Origin: Anaerolineae bacterium
Lineage (GTDB): Bacteria; Chloroflexota; Anaerolineae; Anaerolineales; Villigracilaceae
Assembly (NCBI GenBank): GCA_003141915.1
Contig: PLNY01000419.1
Span: forward strand, 1-7,778
Length of the DNA: 7,778 bases
Direction of reading: 5' to 3'
Shown here: positions 1 through 5,071 of the stretch, one piece after another
Layout: every line of letters begins with the position of its first letter
Position numbering within the stretch: position 1 is the first letter of the stretch
Position numbers and translations under genes: made by a program
The notes under the pieces: model-generated
Database searches by the model: none
The model's input: the letters and a program-made list of their open reading frames with translations, nothing else
What the model was told of the DNA's origin: nothing

Positions 1-692
1 AATAATAGAAGCACAAACATGAATGTGATTAATCCAGTCTCTATGCTGAAGCGAGCATGTTGTGCGAACAAGAAGATTCCCCAATCGTTTACAGCTAAGG
101 CGATGATGAATCCAAAATATTTTATCCAGCGAGATATCGTCGGCGATTTCATCGACCCTTGCAACAAGGCTCTGATAAATCGTCCGCCATCCATTGGGAA
201 CGTGGGCAAAAGATTAATTATGAACATCCACGCGTTGAATCCGGATATGCAGAGCGCGATCAAACTCACAAAATAGTTGATCTGCGCATTCCATAGAAGA
301 TAAGCCAGCCCGGCGAGCAGGAGATTCATGATCGGACCAGCACCTGCAACCACGATTTCCCGCCAGGACGAATCCGCTTCCAGCCAAGATTGAGACGCAT
401 CGCCAAAAATAAAGAGCGTCAGCTCTGCTGGAATTTCCTGACGCATTGCTTTTGCAGTCCAAAGATGTGCCAGAATATGACACGCAATAGAAACGCCGAT
501 CATCAAACCAATGAGCAGAGTCACGATCCATGATTGGACCTGAGTCAGGTGTTCACTAAACAATGGCAAATAGTATCCTGCGATTCCCCATAACCCCGCC
601 GGAATGACGATCAGCCATGTAAAGCCATAACTGAATTTTGGCAAGTGATTTGAATTAAGAATAATTTTGGGCCGGGCAATTGTTTGTGACAT
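1..692 (-). CDS. Site-2 protease-like (M50) membrane protein lacking the catalytic glutamate, C-terminus cut by window edge
   Basis: The frame opens with ATG at 692 and runs without a stop to the left edge, giving 230 visible residues. An AGGTG ribosome site lies about 5 bases before the ATG. The protein is strongly hydrophobic, with membrane segments near residues 23-42, 54-72, 113-134, 140-160 and 192-212. It shows the landmarks of the M50 intramembrane metalloprotease family: a glycine/asparagine segment GAGPIMN at 117-123 and an LLPTFPMDGGR motif at 161-171, whose Asp168 is the family's third zinc ligand. The expected HExxH motif reads His72-Ile-Leu-Ala-His76. Both histidines are present, but the general-base glutamate is replaced by isoleucine (ATT, three bases from GAA). 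Zinc could still bind, but normal peptide hydrolysis is doubtful. The target is unknown. It follows the zinc importer genes after a 109-base gap, so co-transcription is uncertain. Family assignment is firm; inactivity is inferred. Confidence 0.85.
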   Translation of the reverse strand, partial: MSQTIARPKIILNSNHLPKFSYGFTWLIVIPAGLWGIAGYYLPLFSEHLTQVQSWIVTLLIGLMIGVSIACHILAHLWTAKAMRQEIPAELTLFIFGDASQSWLEADSSWREIVVAGAGPIMNLLLAGLAYLLWNAQINYFVSLIALCISGFNAWMFIINLLPTFPMDGGRFIRALLQGSMKSPTISRWIKYFGFIIALAVNDWGIFLFAQHARFSIETGLITFMFVLLL

Positions 693-801
693 ATGCACCT
701 GTTAACGATAATGGAATACCGATTGTTCTGAGTAACAGGACTAAATTTTAACAACGGAATCTAAATGGGGAATGAGTAATACTGACGCAGATGCGTCCCG
801 G
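693..801 (-). other. Spacer between the importer operon and the M50-like gene
   Basis: This 109-base gap separates the stop of the second permease from the M50-like start. It holds the hairpin at 784-797, an A/T-rich stretch containing a possible -10 (TAAAAT on the minus strand, near 743-748) without a convincing -35, and the AGGTG ribosome site of the next gene. I see no Zur palindrome here. The gap suggests that the M50-like gene may have its own promoter, but this is weakly supported. Confidence 0.4.
784..797 (-). terminator. Small hairpin just after the importer operon, weak terminator candidate
   Basis: The sequence GACGCAGATGCGTC is an inverted repeat, GACGC/GCGTC around a 4-base loop, beginning a few bases after the stop codon at 802-804. 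Read in the direction of transcription it is followed by AGTATTACTC and not by a T-run. It is therefore a poor intrinsic terminator and may instead act as a 3' end stabilising hairpin. Confidence 0.3.
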
Positions 802-1659
802 TCAATCCGCAGGCGGAAGTACTTCCCGGCTTGGATGAGGCAATTCCCGGTAACGCCGCGGAGAACGCACGGCATGAACGATCAGCGCGATGAAATAAAA
901 TAGTGAAGTCAAGCTGACGATATAGAAACTTGCGGGCCAGTGTCCGATAAATGCAAACGTCAGTCCTGCTATCGTAGCAATCAAGCTGATCAATATGGAT
1001 ATGGTAATCGCAAGCCATGGACGATGAGTCAAATGCTCGGCCGCCGCGGCGGGTACGACTAAAAGCGCAAAGACCAATAACACACCAACTACTTTCACCG
1101 CGACTGACACGCTGAGTGCAAGCAGGATCAAGAACAGGATCGAGAGTCGTTGAACCGGAACGCCGCGCGCCTCAGCCACTTCCGGTTCGATGGACGCGAA
1201 CAATACTGGACGATACAGAACAGCCATCAGAATAATGATGAATACGCCGCTTCCCAATATCACCTGCACATCATTGATCGTCACACTGAGGATGGAACCG
1301 AACAACACTCCCACGGCTCCGGTTGCATTTTCAGTATAGATGCTCAAGAATAAAACTCCGAGTCCGAGCACGAACGATAACACCATCCCCACTTCAATAT
1401 CCCGGCCACTCAATCGTTTACCGAGCGCGCCCATGCCAACTGCTGCCAACAAAGTGAAGACGAACATGCCTTCCAACGAACTGGCTCCGACCAATGCGGC
1501 TCCGAGCGCACCGGCAAACCCAATATGCGATAACGCTTCGCATGCGAAAGCCTGCCCGCGCAGAACAACAAAATAACCTACGAAGCCAGAGATGACCGCG
1601 ACGATCGCACCGGCTAGAAAAGCGTTTTGAACGAAATCATGGCGCAAAATGTCAATCAT
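802..1659 (-). CDS. Metal ABC transporter permease, ABC-3 family, second paralogue (ZnuB-like)
   Basis: This 285-residue multi-spanning protein is one of two permease subunits that would form the membrane channel of the zinc/manganese importer, receiving metal from the receptor lipoprotein. It has the usual ABC-3 length and layout: about eight hydrophobic segments, a RGxxFAxEALSHIGFAG stretch at 34-50, a RGVPV cytoplasmic turn at 165-169 (the likely ATPase contact), and the conserved VVGVLLVFALLVVP helix at 190-203. The E41/H45 pair sits where family members commonly carry Asp and His (DALSHA). The ATG at 1659 overlaps the end of the upstream permease by 8 bases, so translation is probably coupled. 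The C-terminus is a short polar tail rich in Arg and Pro. The ABC-3 assignment is secure; the choice of zinc over manganese rests on the adjacent Zur-like regulator. Confidence 0.93.
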   Translation of the reverse strand: MIDILRHDFVQNAFLAGAIVAVISGFVGYFVVLRGQAFACEALSHIGFAGALGAALVGASSLEGMFVFTLLAAVGMGALGKRLSGRDIEVGMVLSFVLGLGVLFLSIYTENATGAVGVLFGSILSVTINDVQVILGSGVFIIILMAVLYRPVLFASIEPEVAEARGVPVQRLSILFLILLALSVSVAVKVVGVLLVFALLVVPAAAAEHLTHRPWLAITISILISLIATIAGLTFAFIGHWPASFYIVSLTSLFYFIALIVHAVRSPRRYRELPHPSREVLPPAD

Positions 1660-2530
1660 TGCGATCTTTCTGCGACGCCAAAGCGGAATCCGTTATCGAT
1701 AATTTTTCAAACCCTTTAGCTGATCTTTTTGAATCGATTCCTTTGGATAACAATCGAACAGGTAGATAAACACCAAAAGATAAAGCAGTAATGAAAAAGC
1801 TAACCGGCCACGGACTATTGCCACCAAGTAGAATTCCCAGCCAGGTGTAAGCGAGTCCCAAAATGATTGCGAGGAAGATCGCTTGTAATGGTTGATGAAC
1901 GAGTCGAATGGCAGTTGCGGATGGACCGATCAGCAGCGCGAATACAAGCAATATTCCAACTACTTGCGTGGTGATCGATATCGTCAATGCAATAAGGATT
2001 AAAAATATGCTTCCAAGTGCGCGTACCGGAACGCCGCGCGTCTCAGCGAGTTCCGCATCGAAAGAACTGAAAAGTAGAGGTCGCCCGATGATGGCGATCA
2101 CGACTAACAGAATCAAACCCAATACAAAAGTGAAAACCACATCATCCCGGCTCACACCGACAATGGTCCCGAACAGAATGCTGTAAGCCTGTTCAGCGTA
2201 GCCGTGATAAAGCGACAAAAATAAAATTCCCAATCCCAATGCAAAAGTCATGATCACGCCGGTGGCGACATCGCGTTCGCGAACTTCTCTTCCGAGGACG
2301 GAGATGGCTATGCTGGCTGTGACAGTGAAAACCATCAGACCATAGATCGGCGACACGCCAAGCAAAACTGCTCCAGCCGCGCCCGCAAAGCCGATGCTCG
2401 ATAAAGCGTGGCCGGCAAAACTTAATCCGCGCACGATCAAGAAATATCCAAGCACTGCCGCAACAATCGCGACAATCGATCCGGCAATGAAAGCGTTTTG
2501 AATAAAGGGATATTGAAAGATCGCGAACAA
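1652..2530 (-). CDS. Metal ABC transporter permease, ABC-3 family, first paralogue (ZnuB-like)
   Basis: This 292-residue integral membrane permease is a paralogue of the next gene. The two align without gaps from residue 1 to about 237, including FxQNAFxAG at the N-terminus, ALGLGILFLSLY versus VLGLGVLFLSIY at 97-108, and RGVPV at 165-169. I read the start as TTG at 2530: AAAGGA lies 5 bases upstream, and the first 14 residues then match the paralogue's ATG-initiated N-terminus position for position. At the family's DALSHA position it reads HALSSI (41-46), so the usual Asp and His are His and Ser here. It starts 22 bases after the ATPase gene. A 30-residue polar C-terminal tail is not shared with the paralogue. 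Two different permeases point to a heterodimeric channel, as in TroCD-type importers. Confidence 0.93.
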   Translation of the reverse strand: MFAIFQYPFIQNAFIAGSIVAIVAAVLGYFLIVRGLSFAGHALSSIGFAGAAGAVLLGVSPIYGLMVFTVTASIAISVLGREVRERDVATGVIMTFALGLGILFLSLYHGYAEQAYSILFGTIVGVSRDDVVFTFVLGLILLVVIAIIGRPLLFSSFDAELAETRGVPVRALGSIFLILIALTISITTQVVGILLVFALLIGPSATAIRLVHQPLQAIFLAIILGLAYTWLGILLGGNSPWPVSFFITALSFGVYLPVRLLSKGIDSKRSAKGFEKLSITDSALASQKDRND

Positions 2531-2552
2531 TATAATCCTTTGCGCTTTGCCG

Positions 2553-3332
2553 CTAGACCTCAGCGCCTACAACGAAGTAACGTCCGAGCGTGTGGACCAC
2601 TTGAACGGGCGATCCGTAAAGTTTGGTGAGATTGGATTCGGTGATCACTTCATCCGGCGAGCCGATGGCACTGTGACCACGAGCCATATAGAGAACCCGA
2701 TCCGTGACTTGCAATAACGGGTTGATATCATGTGCCACCAGCAAAATGGTCGCGCCTCGAGTCCGACAGACCTTGTCAATCAGCGCCACCACATCCTGCT
2801 GAAAAGCCAAATCCAGGTTTGCAAGTGGTTCATCCAGGATGAGCAAACGCGGATCGGTGAGCAATGCTTGAGCGATCAGCAAGCGCTGTTGTTCCCCACC
2901 GGATAATTGTCCGAACGGTGCATCGGCTAAATCCAATCCATCCACTTCCTTCAATGCCTGATCGATCTTTTCCCGCCGAGAGCGGCTCGGCAATCCGATT
3001 CCCCAACGATGACCATCCAATCCAAAGCCGACCAGGTCGCGGCCGCGCAGAGGCAACTCAGAATCAAAAACGCGATGTTGCGGAGCATAACCAATCAGGT
3101 GCGATCCAACTCTGGGCGTCTGACCCAGCACTCGCACTGATCCGGAAGCGGGTTGGATCAACCCAAGCAGGAGTCTAAGAAACGTGGTTTTGCCAGCGCC
3201 ATTCGGACCGAGAATAACCACAAACTCACCGGGCTGGATGGATAAACCGATATTGTGCAGAATAACCCTTCCGCCTAGTTGAACATCGACTCGTTCCAAT
3301 TGAATGATCGGTTCTTGTATTTCTGAGTTCAT
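2553..3332 (-). CDS. Metal ABC transporter ATP-binding protein (ZnuC-like)
   Basis: This is the cytoplasmic ATPase of the importer; a dimer would drive metal uptake through the two permeases. All nucleotide-binding motifs are intact in the 259 residues: Walker A GPNGAGKT at 42-49, Q-loop Gln85 (YAPQ), ABC signature LSGGEQQR at 143-150, Walker B LLILDEP at 163-169 with catalytic Glu168, D-loop NLD at 172-174, and the switch histidine His201 in VAHD. Length and the APQ/signature context fit the ZnuC/MntB/TroB branch (COG1121). The ATG lies only 5 bases after the receptor's TAA stop, with GGTGG upstream as a plausible ribosome site inside the receptor gene. The C-terminal 50 residues (TKLYG, then HTLGRYF) are ordinary for the family; there is no extra regulatory domain. 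Confidence 0.95.
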   Translation of the reverse strand: MNSEIQEPIIQLERVDVQLGGRVILHNIGLSIQPGEFVVILGPNGAGKTTFLRLLLGLIQPASGSVRVLGQTPRVGSHLIGYAPQHRVFDSELPLRGRDLVGFGLDGHRWGIGLPSRSRREKIDQALKEVDGLDLADAPFGQLSGGEQQRLLIAQALLTDPRLLILDEPLANLDLAFQQDVVALIDKVCRTRGATILLVAHDINPLLQVTDRVLYMARGHSAIGSPDEVITESNLTKLYGSPVQVVHTLGRYFVVGAEV

Positions 3333-3337
3333 TTTTG

Positions 3338-4249
3338 TTAACCACCGAGCGCTTGTTCAAGAACATTCAATTGATCCAGCATCCAACTCTGATATATTTT
3401 TCCAGCAGGCATCGTCTCGGATACCGGCACAATCGGAATGTTATTCTGCTTGGCCTCGTTTTGCAGATTCGTCGTAATCGGAGTCACGGTCTGCACGTTA
3501 TAGATCAGAACTTTGATTTGATGATTCATAACCTGATCGTTTGCAGTCACCACTGTATCTGCAGGCGGATCATTCCCTTCTGCAACAGCTTTCTCAAACT
3601 CAAAAGGCGTCATCACTTTTAGACCAATGGGTTGAGTTTGATATAAGAAGATGGTTTCCGTTAGACCGACGGGCGTCCCGGCATATTTATTTTTTATTTC
3701 AGCGATCTTCTGCTGAATGGGTTCGAGCGACGTTTGAAATTTGGTCAGCGCGGCATCGTAATCGGCTTTATGAGCGCTATCAAGCTTTTCCAAATCAGCA
3801 GTGATATTCTGTGCGATGGTCTGGATATTATCAATGCCGTACCAAAGATGAGGATTATCCGGCAATGGATGGCTGGCGACATCCGCCGCGGTCAAAACGA
3901 TTCGATTGGGATTGGGAGAAGCAGAGAGAAGCTTATCCATCCACGTATCATAATCGGCTCCATTCTCGATCACCAGTTGAGCCTTGCTGACTGCCGCAGC
4001 ATCTTGCACGCTGGATTCATATTCATGCGGGTCGGCATTCGGATCCGAAAGAATGCTGAGCACCGACACGTGACCCGCTCCCAGTTGCTGGGTGATATCC
4101 CCATAGAAATTTTCCGCTGCCACGACGGAAACCGTTCCAGAATTATTTCCAGATGAAGCGCTTGCTCCCGAACAGGCGTTGAGCCCTAACGCCAAGGATA
4201 GCATCGCAACAGCAAGCGTCCAGAAATTGTTGCGTTTGTTTTTGTTCAT
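3338..4249 (-). CDS. Zinc/manganese ABC transporter substrate-binding lipoprotein (ZnuA-like, cluster A-I)
   Basis: This 303-residue extracytoplasmic receptor captures the metal ion for the importer. A basic N-terminus and hydrophobic stretch end in a lipobox LNAC, so Cys26 should be lipidated and anchor the mature protein to the membrane. The metal ligands expected for cluster A-I receptors are visible: His75 in DPHEYE, His134 in NPHLWY, Glu198 in LTETIF and an acidic residue, Glu278, in VSETMP. The third ligand is Glu, whereas E. coli-type ZnuA has His. The long His/Asp-rich loop typical of ZnuA is missing; the segment 110-133 has one His. Both traits fit a subfamily that I recall from actinobacteria and related groups. 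The start has an excellent GGAGG ribosome site 6 bases upstream. Metal choice (Zn or Mn) is inferred from the Zur-like gene. Confidence 0.93.
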   Translation of the reverse strand: MNKNKRNNFWTLAVAMLSLALGLNACSGASASSGNNSGTVSVVAAENFYGDITQQLGAGHVSVLSILSDPNADPHEYESSVQDAAAVSKAQLVIENGADYDTWMDKLLSASPNPNRIVLTAADVASHPLPDNPHLWYGIDNIQTIAQNITADLEKLDSAHKADYDAALTKFQTSLEPIQQKIAEIKNKYAGTPVGLTETIFLYQTQPIGLKVMTPFEFEKAVAEGNDPPADTVVTANDQVMNHQIKVLIYNVQTVTPITTNLQNEAKQNNIPIVPVSETMPAGKIYQSWMLDQLNVLEQALGG

Positions 4250-4257
4250 TTTAGCCT
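4244..4257 (-). promoter_or_regulatory. Strong ribosome binding site for the receptor lipoprotein gene
   Basis: CGGAGGCTAAAATG on the minus strand places a full GGAGG core 6 bases before the ATG. It is the strongest ribosome site in the importer block, consistent with the receptor being needed in excess over the membrane and ATPase subunits. Confidence 0.7.
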
Positions 4258-4311
4258 CCGATTAAGAATATTAGTAGGTAAATATGGATGTTGAATGGCA
4301 AAGCAATAGCT

Positions 4312-4334
4312 AGCGGGACTTAATGAGGTCCGCT
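4312..4334 (-). repeat. Imperfect inverted repeat (hairpin) upstream of the receptor gene
   Basis: On the minus strand AGCGGAC (4334-4328) can pair with GTCCCGCT (4319-4312), giving seven base pairs with one bulged C around an 8-base loop. No T-run follows, so it is not an intrinsic terminator. It could be an mRNA processing or stabilising element in the leader of the receptor gene. Confidence 0.35.
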
Positions 4335-4359
4335 GATAAGGGAAGAGAAATTTAATTAC

Positions 4360-4371
4360 GCGGCACGCCGC
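4360..4371 (-). repeat. Short GC-rich hairpin just after the small CxxC gene
   Basis: GCGGCACGCCGC is a near-perfect palindrome beginning 6 bases beyond the stop of the small membrane protein gene. In RNA it can form only a 4-base-pair stem with a 4-base loop. Downstream on the minus strand comes GTAATTAAATTTCTCTT, which is A/T-rich without a clean T-run. It is a candidate partial terminator or attenuator between the regulator genes and the importer genes. Confidence 0.3.
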
Positions 4372-4377
4372 TTGAAG

Positions 4378-4581
4378 TCAGGGAAGATACGTCAACGTGT
4401 GATATGTCACGGAGCCGATCATCAGCACGATCACCGCACCCGCGGTGATTTGCATGATGGGTTTGGGTATCGGTTTTTCCGCGCCCGCGGACTCGGCTTT
4501 CTTTTTCGCTTCGATCTGTTTGCCATTAAGAGTAATGCCGGTAGTAGCTGCAATAGGAATTGCTGCACAAAACATACACAT
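4378..4581 (-). CDS. Small membrane protein with N-terminal CxxC, in the zinc operon
   Basis: I do not recognise a characterised family, but this 67-residue gene looks real. It lies 15 bases after the regulator's stop, has an ideal AAAGGAG ribosome site 6 bases before the ATG, and does not overlap any other good gene. The protein starts Met-Cys-Met-Phe-Cys, putting a CxxC pair (Cys2, Cys5) at the extreme N-terminus. A short hydrophobic stretch follows (6-18), then a charged linker rich in Lys, Glu and Ala (21-40), then a transmembrane helix at about 43-66 with His61 near its far end. The position between a Zur-like repressor and a zinc receptor suggests a role in zinc handling, such as a membrane-tethered zinc-binding accessory or sensor. 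That is inference from context only. The CxxC could equally serve redox chemistry or lipid modification. Confidence 0.75.
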   Translation of the reverse strand: MCMFCAAIPIAATTGITLNGKQIEAKKKAESAGAEKPIPKPIMQITAGAVIVLMIGSVTYHTLTYLP

Positions 4582-4594
4582 AAGTTTCTCCTTT
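4582..4594 (-). promoter_or_regulatory. Consensus ribosome binding site for the small CxxC gene
   Basis: In the 15 bases between the regulator's stop and this start, AAAGGAGAAACTT precedes the ATG, a textbook Shine-Dalgarno with a 6-base spacer. It is the main sequence evidence that this very short reading frame is translated. Confidence 0.7.
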
Positions 4595-4596
4595 GG

Positions 4597-5013
4597 TTAC
4601 TTGCAGTCTTCACATAGGCCGAAAAGCTGAAGCCAATGCTCGGTAATCCGATAGCCCGTTTTTTTCGCAACAGACTTGATGAATTGATCAATGTCATCAC
4701 CATCGAAGAGAGTAGTTCGGCCGCACTTGTTGCACAGCAGGAGATGTTGATGACCTTTGCCGGCGGTGATGAACGCCTGACAGCCTTTGGGCTGATGAAC
4801 GCGCTGAATCAAACCGAGCTCTTCGAGCTTTTCCAACGTGCGATAGACGGTGACCAGCCCAAGGGCGGGATATTGATCGCGCGCCGCATCATACACCTCG
4901 ACCGGAGTTAGTGCGCGGCGACTATCGGCGATGATCTCAACGATGGCGCGTCGCGCGCCCGTCAGCCGATATCCATTATCCTGCAATTGAGTGAGCCAGC
5001 TTTTGGTTGCCAT
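4597..5013 (-). CDS. zur: Fur-family metalloregulator, probably the zinc uptake repressor Zur
   Basis: This 138-residue cytoplasmic repressor has the standard Fur layout. A winged-helix DNA-binding domain covers residues 1-75, including GYRLTGARRAIVEII and the recognition helix region LVTVYRTLEKLEELGLI at 53-69. A dimerisation domain follows. Two CxxC pairs, Cys94/Cys97 and Cys134/Cys137, are the structural zinc site. Candidate regulatory ligands are His73, Cys78, His88, His90 and His126; a Cys in the hinge segment (PKGCQAF) is typical of Zur and usually absent from iron-sensing Fur and PerR. Zur is also favoured by the Zur-type operator upstream and the importer genes downstream, so it should repress this operon, itself included, when zinc is plentiful. 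The ATG at 5013 gives the expected N-terminus but has no Shine-Dalgarno, and the mRNA leader is predicted to be very short. Confidence 0.88.
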   Translation of the reverse strand: MATKSWLTQLQDNGYRLTGARRAIVEIIADSRRALTPVEVYDAARDQYPALGLVTVYRTLEKLEELGLIQRVHQPKGCQAFITAGKGHQHLLLCNKCGRTTLFDGDDIDQFIKSVAKKTGYRITEHWLQLFGLCEDCK

Positions 5014-5071
5014 AGATGATATTGAAAATCATTTTCAATTATAAACAGAAGAATAAAAAAGTCAAGGGCTA
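5014..5071 (-). promoter_or_regulatory. Near-consensus sigma-70-type promoter of the zur operon
   Basis: On the minus strand TTGACT (5065-5060) and TATAAT (5043-5038) are separated by 16 bases, with only one mismatch to the consensus hexamers. Transcription should start at about 5031, giving a leader of roughly 18 bases to the ATG at 5013. The -10 overlaps the Zur palindrome by 2 bases and the predicted start site falls at its centre, so an occupied operator would block RNA polymerase. No Shine-Dalgarno is visible between the start site and the ATG. Confidence 0.8.
5021..5039 (-). promoter_or_regulatory. Zur box: perfect 19-base palindrome operator
   Basis: ATTGAAAATCATTTTCAAT is a perfect 9-1-9 inverted repeat. 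Its core TGAAAATCATTTTCA (TGAAAATGATTTTCA on the other strand) matches the consensus I recall for Zur boxes of Streptomyces and other actinobacteria, and differs from the Bacillus form (TCGTAATnATTACGA). It sits 8 bases before the regulator's start codon, over the predicted transcription start, which fits zinc-dependent autorepression of the whole operon. It is the only such palindrome I found in the window. Confidence 0.88.

Larger units (their letters stand above)
4250..4377 (-). other. 128-base gap inside the zinc operon, before the receptor gene
   Basis: This is the only sizeable gap within the operon. It holds two inverted repeats (4360-4371 and 4312-4334), an A/T-rich segment next to the receptor start, and the receptor's ribosome site. 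A very weak promoter-like pair (TTGCTT, 16 bases, TATTTA; around 4270-4297) can be picked out but is not convincing. I find no second copy of the Zur palindrome. The gap may be a processing or attenuation region that sets receptor level apart from the regulator; this is inference. Confidence 0.4.

Noticed and set aside
214..531. Minus-strand reading frame of 105 codons in another frame inside the M50-like gene
   Set aside because: It overlaps the convincing M50-like frame, which carries family motifs throughout; the alternative product has a shadow-like composition rich in Arg, Ser and Cys.
685..720. Possible second Zur or Fur half-site (CGATAATGG) upstream of the M50-like gene
   Set aside because: It has no matching inverted half and does not resemble the clear palindrome at 5021-5039.
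3734..4156. Plus-strand reading frame of 140 codons opposite the receptor gene
   Set aside because: It lies wholly antisense to a clear receptor gene, has no ribosome site or recognisable domain, and its composition is that of a shadow frame.
4431..4703. Minus-strand reading frame of 90 codons overlapping the regulator end and the small CxxC gene
   Set aside because: It straddles two better-supported genes in a different frame, and its Arg/Ser/Lys-rich product shows no domain.
5021..5039. Iron Fur box as the identity of the palindrome
   Set aside because: It is related to Fur boxes, but the 7-1-7 core with TGAAAAT arms, the hinge cysteine of the adjacent regulator and the zinc-type importer fit Zur better. 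An iron role cannot be fully excluded from sequence alone.
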